Source: Bedellia somnulentella (taxonomy: Eukaryota; Arthropoda; Insecta; Lepidoptera; Bedelliidae). Taken from it: DNA of 64,000 nucleotides. A model generated the notes under the pieces. The model made no database searches, was not told where the DNA came from, and worked only from the letters and a program-made list of their open reading frames with translations. The stretch lies in assembly GCA_963576735.1 (NCBI GenBank), contig OY755177.1:11222001-11286000 (forward strand), given 5' to 3'. Every line of letters starts with the position of its first letter. Positions within the stretch are counted from its first letter, which is position 1. This document shows, piece by piece, positions 25,173-36,626 of the stretch. The position numbers and the translations under genes were made by a program.

Positions 25173-26305
25173 TCTATTTTATATATTTCATTGCATTGCG
25201 TACATCTTTTTTATTACAGTTAACTTTGAAGTCGAACAACACAGATCACAGTTACGACTTACCTAAATAGAAAATTTTAATTTCTACTCAAAAAAATTAA
25301 TAAACTATACATTCCAAAATAGATAAATTTTATCGTTTTACCAAAATCCGTAACAAAAAAAAACACAAATAATTATTCAATACCATATCTCTATAGCAAG
25401 TATTATCTCGTAACAATAGATAGTCAGTAAAATTAAAATAGATTGGAAGCCGAAGATAATCCCGTATTCCATTCTGTAGTTCACAACATGATAGGTGACG
25501 CGAGGTGCACCCGCATCACTGTCAACTCTATTGAGATGGACCGACTTATTACGATGTCTACTAACCATGATATTGCCCCTCCCGATAATCATACCTATCT
25601 TCTATTACGTGAGGTCGTCTATGTTTTGATGAATTTAATATCCTCAATGGAAACCCTGGGTGTTGGTCAAGGATCCGTGACCTTGGGGACCTTGGGATCT
25701 AGTCCCAGCCGGATAACTATACCTAAATTGGAATAACCGTTTTTCGTTAATTATAACTTCTTCTGTTGGATATGCTTAGAATAGCCAGACCCAATCCTTT
25801 CCGTGAGTGACTTAGTAGGTGCCTAAGGATGTAGGGGATTTAAAAGTTATTGTTGGCTCCATCCATTTATATGCAATATTATCCAAACAAAATTTCCCAA
25901 AATTGTTTACCCCTGTTTGGGTTTTCAAGCCGTTAAGATTAATCAATATATGTTGTGCGTGTATTGGCATGAATTGCACAAGATTTCTTCCTATTTCGTT
26001 ATGATATTTTTACTGGAATTAGTTTCTTGTACGATGATATATACTACTCTGCAAACTTTTCACACATAAAAGAGAATATGAAAAAAAAACACTAGGTGTT
26101 TAATTGCTTACTCTGGTGGTTCTTTATATGACGTTCATTTCCGCGTCTGTTGTTGGCGTTTGGCGCCACAAAGACTTTAGAGCTTTTTAGAGGAAGTTTA
26201 CTTATAATGTAATGTTTGAAAACTTCATTGCTCTCTCCTGATCTAATATTATTTCTATTATTTGCTTTTGCTTGTAGACAGAGCGCCCATTTACATTAGA
26301 GTTAT
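25173..26305. other. No recognised feature; unassigned ORF at 25443-25736
   Basis: The 97-codon plus ORF at 25443-25736 lies in sequence with more even base composition than its flanks (GDARCTRITVNSIEMDRL). I do not recognise a family. It may be an exon relic, a piece of an unknown repeat, or chance. Confidence 0.25.
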
Positions 26306-26562
26306 ACATACATACATATACTCACGGCCATCAATCCCGAAAAGGGGTAGCCAGAGCTTCAGAACTAGAAAATCTTCAGCCACATTTGCAAGGTGACAGG
26401 GGACTAGATGGTAGAAATAATGTATCGTTGGTGATGGATCTCCAACCGCATCGCCCAAGAACCACTTAAAAAAGCCCTATGGGTATGCAGTTAGTCGCTT
26501 TTTACGAGACCCATGGTACGAAAGGGGTAGTGACATTCTAAGCCAGCACTACGCGGAAAATT
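26306..26562 (+). repeat. Rep-A copy, full length
   Basis: (ACAT)n, CTCACGGCCATCAATCCC, AGGGGTAGCCAGAGCTTC, GATCTCCAACCGCATCGCCC, TTAGTCGCTTTTTACGAG and the terminus TTCTAAGCCAGCACTACGCG. Confidence 0.85.
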
Positions 26563-27709
26563 AGAGTTATGTCAAAGCAAAATAACAAATAATAAATTAA
26601 AGGGTTGATAGGTCTCCATCTTTTAATAAAACATAATCAATCAATCGCATGCAGTGAAGAGCTAACTGAAGGACATCGTGGGCGGTGGACCACCCACAGA
26701 TTGTGTAGTTCATGTAGGAAGAAGTAACAGTATAAAACGATATTTTTCTAAAGAAGACCCTTCAGTAACCAATTATTTTTAATAAAGTCTCTTTGTAGCT
26801 TAAATAGTATCTATCATATTGGGAAATGTCAATGGCTACTAAAAGTTAATCATCATTATCATAAAAGATAAGTTTGTACACTCATGTCATGACAGTGTCG
26901 CTTAACTTAAGATTAGCCCTAAATAGAGAAAAATAGTGATCAAAAAGTAGCTCGAAATCATATAACGCAATAATGCTGATCTGATAAAAAGACAACAAAT
27001 TATATCACCCACATTGCTTAGTGAAGTAAATCAGGGCCAAATATTGTTGAATTAAATAATTCTTGTAATAAGTTACGTATCATATTTTCCGAAATCCCCA
27101 TAACGACTCACTTACTACACCCATCAGAAACGCCTAGTACAATGCAAACCCTATTGGTTAAAAAAGCAATTCTACATCTTTATTCATCAATCATTACCTA
27201 TTCGAAAGAGCGAGTTTCAATCGAACAGTACAAACAAACAATAATAATATTGCTACCGAGTACGGTGCTATTTGAAGCTGCTAAAACCACAAATGTTTTG
27301 ATTGCTCATGCTGACCGTTGCCAGCTGGTAAGCGGCACTCATATTCCGCCATTTTTGCGTGCAATATTTCTCATTAGTGTCATTATGGCCGACAATGAGA
27401 TAAATTGAAAACCACTATTGTGTTTAAATCATTGTTGGGTACTATGACACGACACAACCGTTTCAAAACACCCAAGCATGACTATGAATTTTTCTTAAAC
27501 GAAAGCTGACATGTATTCAATACTAAAGATGTGGTCGGAGTCCCATCCTAAATTTTAAAATTCATTCGACTACCACAAGTAGCTAAGAAAATTCTAAATC
27601 TAACTTATATTCGTGAAGTTTAAGTGCTTTCGTAATCCGACACTACACATCAATCTCAGTTATCTGTCTTCTGATTGTGTTAAAACCTTACGATCCAAAA
27701 CAAAATTAT
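26563..27709. other. AT-rich stretch without recognised feature
   Basis: The 88-codon plus ORF at 27142-27408 has no recognisable domain and no splice context. Confidence 0.3.
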
Positions 27710-27783
27710 TACATACATATACATATACCCACGGCTATAAATCCCTAGAAAGGGTAGCCAGAGCTAAGGAATTAGAAATTATT
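27710..27783 (+). repeat. Rep-A fragment, microsatellite end
   Basis: ACATACATATACATATACCC, ACGGCTATAAATCCCTAG and GGGTAGCCAGAGCTAAGG. Confidence 0.75.
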
Positions 27784-29079
27784 TATATGAGGATAATGTG
27801 TAACATTTGACAGCCAAAAAAATTCTTATAAATTTTGATTACTTTCTCCATTTATTTATTCCACATTCTTCACACAACCGCAATACTTGGTTGTCTGTCT
27901 GTTAATTTGACAGTTAAGTAGTGACTCATCGTCAAAACTACGCCCTTATACTCGGATATCAAGTTTTAAACTAATGTAACCTAAAACCTTAACCTAAATA
28001 CGGGAAGCTCAAATGAAGCTGCGCTGTGGGTTCTTGTCGTCCCTTGTTCAAAAATAATTGGCTTTATGCAGGAAGTTCGTAAGATGTCAGCTTTGTTTTA
28101 ACCGCAATCGTTGACGAGAAGAATTGTCTCCAAGATTAAGTCAAAAAGTGTACGTTATTTTTGTATTACCTAAACCTTGACTTACTCACACGTAAATTGG
28201 TATGGAATTTTGTAAAGAAAATAGCGAGTTTGTAACATGAAAACTTTGTTTTAGGCGCAATCGTTGACAAGAGGAATCGAATCGCCAAAATTAATTTCAT
28301 AAAATGTATTTACCTAAACCCAGATTTACTCACACGCAAATTGGTATGGAATTACCATCACGATACTAGTTCCCTGTGTATAAAATAATACCAGCCTGTT
28401 AATGTAGCAGCTAATCTTAAAAAAAATATAGTGCCTCATCTTTAGTGTTAGTAAGCAAAATATATCTCGTTCTGAAGATTACTTTGACAAAAACTTATGT
28501 GGAGCAAAAATAAACAGCCCTTTTTGAAACAATGGATTTGAAAAACACTTATTTTAAAATCTACATCTCATTTATAACCATTGACATTTAAAAATATGCG
28601 ACACAGGTTAAAGTTTTGTATTTCCTGTGTTCCGTAGTGTCTAGCTGTTAAACAATATCATCTGTTGAATTTAATATAAACGCAGTATGAAGAGACATAA
28701 ATAAATATCTTCTGGAAGATTGGGTCAATGGCTCCGTTCTTTATGTTTATTTCTGGTATCCGCATCCAGCATCTTACGAGATATTTTAAGCCTAGTTATT
28801 TGTTATTCATTTTTTTATTTTTAACTTTACTTAGCAAGTGTCGCGATATTATATGAATACGAATTAAAACCCTACACACTGTGAGTGCAAAAGAATTTGT
28901 GGGTAATATTAGGTTCAAAAATCTCTTTAAAATAATAAATATCCTGACGCAATTTATTAAATAGTTTTTGTACGAAATGTAGCTAGACTTTCCGTATCGT
29001 AAAAACCTAAATAATGGTTCTTTACTAGCACATGCTACGTGCATACGTTCATATTGATACTCATGTACTTAAGTCTATG
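27784..29079. other. AT-rich stretch containing a small tandem duplication
   Basis: No gene seen. The duplication at 28091-28353 is listed separately. Confidence 0.3.
28091..28353 (+). repeat. Diverged tandem duplication, two units of about 115 bp
   Basis: Unit 1 (28091-28210) and unit 2 (28244-28353) share CTTTGTTTTA, CGCAATCGTTGAC, ACCTAAACC, TTACTCACACG and AAATTGGTATGGAATT in the same order, with small indels between. Confidence 0.7.
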
Positions 29080-29170
29080 TATCCTTAAACTGGGTTCAGG
29101 AGAGCTTCAGAATCAACGATTTTTTAGCCGTTCTTAACAGTAACAAGATAAAATGGTAAAATAAAGGGTC
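29080..29170 (+). repeat. Rep-A fragment, very diverged
   Basis: AGAGCTTCAGAATC, TTTTTAGCC and ATAAAATGGTAAAATAAAGG keep the Rep-A order only loosely. Confidence 0.4.
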
Positions 29171-29771
29171 GTCGGAAATAAATTTCTCACAGCATAACCC
29201 ACCAATCAGAACACAAAACTTACAGACACTACGTCACTTGCAAATTTTATTTTAAATACAAGCTACTTTAGTCTCCTGTGTCTTCTTTGTTATTCAGTCT
29301 GTTAATCTGGAGACCGTGAATCATTTCACATGAATCAGATGAACGAATTAAAAGCTATCATCAATTGTTTAGGGATATCTCCAAGTGCAGCGGATGTATT
29401 CATTGGTGCCGTTCAGCTCAATTATGTCAGCATTTCTTGGGGGCCATTGTCGACATCCGAGCTCCTTAACGAGTCGGTGAGCAATTAGACTACTTAGAAG
29501 ATTAGGTGGGCAATATGCATGGAGCAGTGGCATGCCAATATCACTGGGCTTTGACCATCAGTTCACAATGTTAAATGCATCAGCATGTGTATGACGAATT
29601 GTGGTTTTAATTTGCATACTTATGCTCAGACCACTTTGTCGCCATTGGAATAGGCAGCGACTATCATTTTTTTTTTCTTAAAAAGCTTTGATAACTCAAT
29701 GTAAAATGCGTACATTATTATATAGCAGTAAATTTAAAGAAATTTTAAGGAGATGAACTAAAATAGATAAC
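29171..29771. other. No recognised feature
   Basis: A short plus ORF at about 29330-29490 was considered and rejected as a transporter exon. Confidence 0.3.
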
Positions 29772-29782
29772 TAATTAATTAC

Positions 29783-30148
29783 GACGTGATAGCTCAATGG
29801 GTAGAACACCGGTTAGCGTGCAAGCGACTAGTGTTCAAATCCAGGGTCGGGCATACACCAATTTGTCTTTTCTAAAGACATATGTGTGGTTAATTTATCA
29901 TGGTTGTTAACGGTGAGGGAAAACATCGTGAGGAAACCCACATGACTGAGTTGTACTTAGTCATGTGACAGTGTATTCGTACAAAACGGCGATAGGCCTG
30001 CCCCCTATCACGTGAGTACACTGTCCATGCAAAACGTGGGTACTCTGAACACCAGGTGACAAAGTCACGTGATGTTCAGAAGTATTAGTACCTCTACCAA
30101 CCCCTTCGGGGATATTCGGCGTGAACGTTTATGTTATGTTATGTTATG
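29783..30148 (+). repeat. SINE-1, full length, best-preserved copy
   Basis: 366 bp. The tRNA-like head has a clean A box (TAGCTCAATGG) and B box (GTTCAAATCC), which would form an internal Pol III promoter. The body contains GGTTAATTTATCATGG and CCTGCCCCCTATCACGTG, and the tail is CCCCTTCGGGG...GAACG(TTTATG)(TTATG)n. Perfect 11-bp target-site duplications TAATTAATTAC lie at 29772-29782 and 30149-30159. The clean boundaries suggest a fairly recent insertion. Confidence 0.92.
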
Positions 30149-30159
30149 TAATTAATTAC

Positions 30160-31928
30160 CACTGAAACTACGAGTATCATTATAGGAATCACCTTTACTT
30201 ATTAGTTGGTTCAATAAAAGGAATTGTATGATGTAAAAAAGATTTATATAGTCCTTACAATTTCGAGAAGTTTACTACTCAATATTTTAGTATGTTTTCA
30301 TTCCAGAAATCACGACACCACAGTCAGAATATTTATTTACTTTTCTACTTCCGAAAGTAAAGTATAATATACTTAATTAAAAAACTATAAAGAAACAAGC
30401 CTCTGTGGTATTCCATTAGTCGGGACCTTGCTTCACGCATGTTTTAGTCGAATGTTAGATTATTTTCACATGATTAAGTTATTTTAATCAGGTTAACGTT
30501 TTAGTGTGTCATGCAGTTTACTGAAAAAGTAAATTGCCCAAAAAGTTTCGATGGCAATAAATTTACTAAATATTTTTACTATTAGTATCATGCGTAAAAA
30601 AACATACTTAAATATAAATCGATATTTTATGATTTATCATCATATATACACTATGATGCGATCCTATGGAGAGAAGCCAAAGTTTCAGAATTGGCAAAAC
30701 CTCAGCCAATTTAGGAAGTGGATAGAGAAAAGCGATATTGATAAATAAGGCATAGTGATATGTTTATTGAATTGATAAGCCTTAATGCTATCATCAGTCA
30801 CATTGTATGATACGGGTATTTATAAGGTACTGATATTTCAATCTAACATCCTTCAATAGTAGTTTAAATTACTCGAAAAGAAAAGTTCTTGAATCTTGAG
30901 ACCAAGTTGCTAATGACAGAGATGAAAACATACAGGTATCACAACAGTAAAAACTGATTTATTTTTTATAATATATATTTACATACAAATGTTCACTGCA
31001 TAATTTTCCACTTGGTTAGGCAAATACTATCGATCGTCACTTTATACGATCCTGACAAACCTCGCGAGAATAATTTACATTCATCAATCTTTTCACATAT
31101 TCCCTTTCATAATTTTCTCTTTGTATAATTCTAGGAAAACGGACTAAAATAAAACCGCCATTCAGCTAGAAGCTCATGATCATTCAGTGTCCATTAAGGG
31201 CTTTGATTGGAAATTCTTTTACTCTTTTGCGAAGTCTATCATTTCTCCAAGTAGGAAGCTATTTTTGTTCGGATGCACTCAATACTTCGAGCATACAGGA
31301 TATTACAAATAAAGTTTCCGTTCTTTCGAGAACCAAATGTAATAATTTCAAAGCACCTAAAAAAGGTGACTACTACTAATAGGCTAGCAAGTGCTATAGT
31401 TTACAAGTTTGGTAAATTCCAACCATAAACAATGTGGAGCCCACATTAGCGCATTTTATGTGTCTCTATTACTTTCAAAAATTACAAGAAATATCTTGCA
31501 GACTATTATTTTGTAATAATTTCCATTGAACCATATTAATTTAAAAATAACACCACCTTGCTAATCAATAGTGTCATAATTTTTCATTTAGATTTGATCA
31601 TTACCAAAGGGAGTCGGCTTCTAGCAGCGCTCATTATGAGGATTCAAAACTATTAAGAAGTTATTACTCGTATTAGTAATGACTTATCATAAATGAGTAT
31701 TAGTAACCAAATTAGAAGATATTCCTTACCAGGTATTCTTATGATCTCAAACTTTTTAATTATTTGGAAGCTGATTGAGTAATTACTTCACTAGAAATTG
31801 TCATATGATTATTTTATTTCAAAAGGTATTTAGTTTATTTGATGAGAATCACTAACAGTAACTAACTCATTTACATAATTATAACAATAATCCGTTGCAA
31901 ACTCACATTTGCGGATATTTATAAAGTC
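30160..31928. other. AT-rich stretch; possible Rep-A relic at 30645-30745
   Basis: At 30645-30745, GAGAAGCCAAAGTTTCAGAA, CCTCAGCC and GTGGATAGAGAAAAG look like an old Rep-A fragment. No gene seen elsewhere. The 67-codon ORF at 31176-31379 is not recognisable. Confidence 0.35.
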
Positions 31929-31931
31929 TTA

Positions 31932-32265
31932 CAGCCGGTTTCACAATTGAGCATTCTAGCTCAAATCAGTTGAGTTTTTATCAAACTCTAAGTAAGTACT
32001 TAAGTTCAAGGTGTTTCACAAAACAAACAATGCTCGTTGCTAGTATGTGATCAACAAAGCATCTATGTCAGTTGGTAATCAAGATTTATGAACGTTTCAA
32101 CATTTATGTCGAATTATTGATTGAAGCTCAACATTTTGATCATACAATCGAAATTTGATTAAATTACAATATTTGGTCAATTCAGAAACGTAATTTTGGT
32201 AAGTACGTACTTAAATACGGTATGAGATACTTTTATCGTTAAATTCTCAATTGTGAAATCGGCAG
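31932..32265. mobile_element. MITE with TTA target duplication (PIF/Harbinger-like)
   Basis: 334 bp with imperfect inverted termini: CAGCCGGTTTCACAATTGAG at the left, and the reverse complement of CTGCCGATTTCACAATTGAG at the right. It is flanked by the trinucleotide TTA at 31929-31931 and 32266-32268. It has no coding capacity. A 3-bp TTA/TWA duplication is typical of the PIF/Harbinger superfamily, so that assignment follows from target-site type only. The right end abuts a Rep-A copy directly. Confidence 0.75.
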
Positions 32266-32268
32266 TTA

Positions 32269-32450
32269 GCCGTGTAGTGCCGGCTTAGAGCCGTGTAGTG
32301 CCGGCTTAGAATGTCGCTGCTCCTTTCTACCCACGGGTGTTGTAAGAGGCGACTAAGGGTATTGGTTTTTTATTTTATTTTTGGGCGATGCGGTTGGAGA
32401 CCCATCACCAAAAACCTTTATTTTTACCATCTTTTCCCCACTCAACTTGT
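32269..32450 (-). repeat. Rep-A copy, left arm of a head-to-head pair, terminus duplicated
   Basis: The terminal motif GCCGTGTAGTGCCGGCTTAG is present twice in tandem, followed by AGGCGACTAAGGGTATTGG, GCGGTTGGAGACCCATCACC and the reverse complement of GTGGGGAAAAGATGG, ending in an AT microsatellite. Confidence 0.8.
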
Positions 32451-32461
32451 ATATATATACA

Positions 32462-32652
32462 TAAATACATATTCTCACATATAAACCTCCTTAGCCACAT
32501 TTGAAATTTGATAGGGGACAATATGGTAGAAATAAAGTAACGTTGGTGATGGGTCACCCACCACATCCTATACCCCATATCCTTAGTCGCCTCCTACGAC
32601 ACCCATGGGTAGAATGGGGTAGTGACATTCTAAGCCGGCACTACGCGGCATT
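32462..32652 (+). repeat. Rep-A copy, right arm of a head-to-head pair
   Basis: ACATACATATTCTCACATAT, CCTTAGCCACATTTG, GTGATGGGTCACCC, CCTTAGTCGCCTCCTACGAC and the terminus TTCTAAGCCGGCACTACGCG. The pair 32269-32652 is palindromic around a TA/ACAT microsatellite. Confidence 0.8.
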
Positions 32653-32836
32653 ATATAATATTAACAAATTATGTAATTACAAGTGCCGCGCCTATGTATC
32701 AGTAGAACGGGCCTGGAAACGTATAATTATGCGTCGACTTAGATAAAGACTTCTCCTTTTCTTCCCGGAGATACAGACCTGACGGAAAATAATGTAGCTG
32801 GACACGGAAGCCTCCAAATACCACTTGCCTTAAATC

Positions 32837-33000
32837 CGTGTGGTGTCGGCTTTGAATTGCATTAACCCTTTTCTTCCTTTTTGGGATTCTAAAGTGCTAT
32901 CTTTGCCCTATCAAACTTCCAAAAGGGGCTGAAGGATTTCTAATTCAAAAGCTCTGGCTACCCCTTTTTTGGAATTAGTAGCCGTGAGTATAAATATGAA
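32837..33000 (-). repeat. Rep-A copy, internally shortened
   Basis: Terminus CCGTGTGGTGTCGGCTTTGA, then CTTCCAAAAGGGGCTGAAGG, CTCTGGCTACCCCTTTTTTG and TAGCCGTGAGTATA, in minus orientation. Confidence 0.75.
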
Positions 33001-33465
33001 TGCTCCATGTGAAATCTTTTAATTTATAAGTAAGTATGTATTAAAACCGAAATAACATAAATAATCTCAATAACCTTCCGACCACCAACATCGCAGAGTG
33101 CAATAAAACCAAATGCACCTGATGTATAATGTTACCACTCATTGTATAGTAGCCTTTAAATGTTTCTACTAAAAGTACAGAACAATTAATCAAACAGCAA
33201 TTCTAAGACGTATGTTTATAAACGCAAATTGCATAACGCAGTACATACATATTCAACAAAACGTGTGCATTTGCTCATTCATCATCATGTTTACATCAAT
33301 TTGCATCAAATATAATTTGAGTCATTACTTTCCCACAGAATTTGGAACAAACACTTTGGCTGTATCGACAAAGAGCAATGAACTTTTAACACTAAAACAC
33401 CGAGTACATATGGTGTATTTTATTAAACTGTGACCTTTCATTAACACACAAAAATTGCTCCTAAC

Positions 33466-33573
33466 CTGTGATAAATCAGCATCTTCTCTCAACTTCTCGA
33501 GGATCGTCATTTTCTTCTGTGCGACGGCTAAGCCGGCACAAAACACAAACAAAAGCACAACTCGTAGGCCCAT
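33466..33573 (-). CDS. First coding exon of a secreted fasciclin-domain protein (midline fasciclin-like)
   Basis: 36 codons from ATG at 33573 to a donor CAG|GTTAGG at 33466. Residues 1-19 (MGLRVVLLFVFCAGLAVAQ) are a clear signal peptide with a likely cut after AVA. The following KKMTILEKLREDADLSQ resembles the start of a FAS1 (fasciclin) domain as found in insect midline fasciclin. Proteins of that family are secreted or membrane-anchored adhesion molecules. The exon ends in phase 0. No continuation of the domain is found lower in the window, so intron 1 would be longer than 33 kb and the remaining exons would lie beyond position 1. The family call rests on about 15 residues and is tentative. 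The signal-peptide exon itself is well supported by the start, hydrophobic core, donor and GC-rich upstream region. Confidence 0.62.
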
Positions 33574-33830
33574 TGTAACAGTTAGAAAGACACTACTATA
33601 TCATCCGAGCACTCCACTCGCTAATTAGATTACACTGATACACTCACGAAATTCATCTGTGATTAAGTTTATAAGTTGTACGTATGGTCGCGGCGAGCAG
33701 GGCGCGGCGCGGTTATCCTGACAAGTTGCGAGAGTAGCACTGCCTGACTGGCTTCGCGAGTCTGCCGCGATGGCGCGCCGGCCCCCCTCCTGACTCCACC
33801 GGAGCCGTTACATCGCCTGACCATTCAAAT
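33574..33830 (-). promoter_or_regulatory. Probable promoter and 5'UTR of the fasciclin-like gene
   Basis: Directly upstream (at higher coordinates) of the signal-peptide exon. An initiator-like TCAGT (minus strand, A at 33636) and a TATAAA (minus strand, 33673-33668, about 37 bases upstream of it) are visible. Beyond them lies a GC-rich block at 33685-33815 that is unusual for this AT-rich window. Element positions are pattern matches and have not been tested. Confidence 0.4.
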
Positions 33831-35331
33831 TGGTTGGTTAGTAACCGTTAAGAAGTTATTCCAATGATGAAGCCTAATGATGGCCAGCCACATCAAAAGG
33901 TATCCGTTTTACCTTTGAGCTCGATTCAAAGAAACAGTCGATAATCTTCTTCTGTTTTATGAGAACGATGAATGATTTTTTAACGATCATTATGTAGATG
34001 GTTTCCACTTTCATTTACTATTCAAGTTGTTTAATAAATTATGAATTGATATAGCCTGACAACGCTTTAAGTAAAAACCACGTAATTATACGAATGAGCT
34101 TGCACAAGAAGGATCTGTGTTAGAAATATGCAATTCTTATCAGTGCAATAAATCCTTTCAAATAAAAGAAAATTCTCAACGTAAAACAATACTCACAGTT
34201 TGTTTACGAGATTATTTATGTCATAAAGTTACGCTAGGTCGTTGCTCACTTTGTAATTGTAAAGTAGCAACTTGAGCTTGGAAGGCTTAACTCTACAAGC
34301 ACCTTTCCTTTTTTTATAAACCGCGCACCTTTGATTGGAGGTCTTTTACCTGCACCCACTCTCTACTTGACTTTTGCGCTATTTCGGTCTGCCTTTGGAA
34401 TAATAAAGGAGCCCACACTGTTTTTACAAGTTGGAATAAATTTTAGAACTTATTCATTAAAAGCCTAGAACTAAAAAGGTGTTGGTTTTAGGTTTTCGAC
34501 CAACGACAGTTAACTTGATTAATCATTTATAGAAATAATGGTTATTTTTAAATGGATTATTTATTAACGTATAATTTTATAAGCAATTTCATAAGCGCTT
34601 ATCTAATAAAATTTAAGATTTGGTTTCCTTACCAGAAACTGCGGTGTGAGCGCCTTTGGTTTCCTTTGCTGAGATTCAGACGGGCTTCTCAAAAGCTCTT
34701 CTGTAAACAACTTCAAGGTAAATTACACTAAGCAAATTCAAAGTATAACTTCATCTACGATTTTGTGAATACTACTTACCTAAAAATTTCTTCTAAAATG
34801 TGACCAAAGTAGGACTTAATCTTTATATATAATCTTAGCATATATATAATAATTTAGCTTATGCCGGTACCGAGAGTATTTTATGCCTATTATTAACTAC
34901 CGATTCTGAAAAGTTATGCCACAATTTCTTTAAGGTTTCGATAGTAAAGCGACATAAGAATAAGACACATGCGTAACGACATAATCAGCATACCGTCTTA
35001 ATATTCAACTTAAGAACTCGGCGTATTATAAAATATTTCTATAGGTACAGAAAAAAGTAATTTGAATGTTATTGTTAAGTATACAGTATAATTATAAGTA
35101 TTCGTAATACTAAAATAACCGCTTTTGACTAAATGGGTATGGGTGTGCAGTGCATACAACATATGCATGCTAAAACAGCACTTGTTTTTAAATGGTTGGC
35201 TGTTTTTTTTTCAGTTATCTCTAAATCGACTGGATTAATTTGAACGGGATCTTTACTTGCGAGAGCTGTCTTTATAGTCGTAAGAAAAAAATTAGAGTCA
35301 ATGCAGACAGGTGTGAAAAATCCGGAATCGG
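33831..35331. other. Intergenic, no recognised feature
   Basis: AT-rich sequence upstream of the fasciclin-like promoter. Enhancers could lie here but cannot be recognised by eye. Confidence 0.3.
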
Positions 35332-35600
35332 AACCAATTTGTCGTTCCAAACGTATGGTTAATTTATCATGGTTGTTGACGGTGAGGGAAAACATCGTGA
35401 GGAAACCTACTTAGCCATGTGACAGTGTTTTCGTACCAAACGGCGATAGACCTGCTGCCTCCTATCACGTGAGTAAACTGTCCAAGCAAAATGTGGGTTC
35501 TCTAAGACCAGGTGACGATGATACGTGATGTTGATAAGTATAAGTATCTCTGCCAACCCCTTCGGGCATATACGGCGTGAACGTTTGAGTCTTTGAGTGA
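35332..35600 (+). repeat. SINE-1 copy, lacking the tRNA-like head
   Basis: It starts in the body (CCAATTTGTC, GGTTAATTTATCATGG), then AAACATCGTGAGGAAACC, CTATCACGTGAGTAAACTG and CCCCTTCGGGCATATACGG with GAACGTTT. A 5' truncation is typical of retroposed copies. Confidence 0.8.
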
Positions 35601-35999
35601 GTTTTTTAAACACTTAGTTACTATCAGTGTGGAGGTTAGTTATAGTAAGTATTGAAGACAAATACTACATAATAAAAGTTTTCTTTTCATGCTAAATAAA
35701 CATGAAAAGCCATTTTTTAATATATTAATACTATATATTTTTACGTACTTAAATTCTTAACCCATTAGTTAATCGTTGAACATCAAGCCACAAAAAATGC
35801 AACGACAAAATAAAAAGAGCAGTACTAACTTGACGTCACGGTGACATCACAGAGGCAGATGTCCAATTACATGCACATGTACATGTCACAACGTCGCGAA
35901 CTAAAACTTACTAACAGAATACACCATATTAAAAAGCTGAATTAATTGTTTTATCTCACTTTTATCCAAACAGTCAATCAAAATAGTGATCAGCCAACA

Positions 36000-36155
36000 A
36001 CCGCTGGAGCTCAATAGGTAGTGGCGTGGGTTCAAATCCCGAGTTGGACTTCTAAAGTTATTTTATCATGGTTGATAATGGTGAGGGATAACATTGTGAG
36101 GAAATCACATGGCTAAGTTGTACTTTTTCATGTGTTAGTGTATTCGTATAAAGCG
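36000..36155 (+). repeat. SINE-1 copy, 5' half only
   Basis: Head with GAGCTCAATAGG (A box) and GTTCAAATCCCGAG (B box), then ATTTTATCATGGTTGATAA and GTGTATTCGTATAAAGCGG, where it stops. Confidence 0.75.
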
Positions 36156-36229
36156 GTATTTAAAACAGTTTGGTAGGTTATTGCGGGCTAGTATCGCCTG
36201 ATTATCTGAAAGTTAATATGAAACCGTGA

Positions 36230-36330
36230 TTAGTAAAGCACTTGAAATCAACGGTCCCGGCTACCATGTTCGTCTGCAAACACGCACTGGGCCAGCTTGG
36301 TGGCCTTACGTCAAATCTTATAAGTCTTAT
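36230..36330 (+). repeat. Possible lepidopteran repeat fragment
   Basis: Contains AACACGCACTGGGCCAGC followed by TTGGTGGCC. This is a motif I associate with a widespread lepidopteran interspersed repeat. It is the only copy seen here. Confidence 0.3.
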
Positions 36331-36495
36331 ACTCGAAACTCTTGGTGGGGAAATATGTAAGGGATTAACAAAGTAGTGAGTCGTTTAGGACAAAGAATTC
36401 AAAAGCATTACAGAAGCATTTATACTTACTGTTGTTACTGACCTGCTCTTACTTGACCTGACTTACTCCTGAGCCATTATTATTTCCATCATCAT

Positions 36496-36522
36496 CTTTG
36501 TGTCATGAGTCATGACACAAAG
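36496..36522. repeat. 27-base near-perfect palindrome
   Basis: CTTTGTGTCATGA at 36496-36508, a single G, then its exact reverse complement at 36510-36522. It contains a TGASTCA-type core (ATGAGTCAT), the consensus of AP-1/bZIP sites. Function is unknown. Confidence 0.6.
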
Positions 36523-36626
36523 TGAAGAAGCGAGCGACTAAATTGTAAACCCTTCAAAAAGTAAACCCAATTCAATGGGTAAAACTCTCTGAGTTAGCTT
36601 TCCCGTTTATAAGGCTAACCTATCGA

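Noticed and set aside
29330..29490. Plus ORF containing LGISPSAADVFIGAVQL, reminiscent of a sugar-transporter helix
   Set aside because: The resemblance covers fewer than 20 residues, then breaks off. There are no convincing splice sites and no neighbouring transporter exons.
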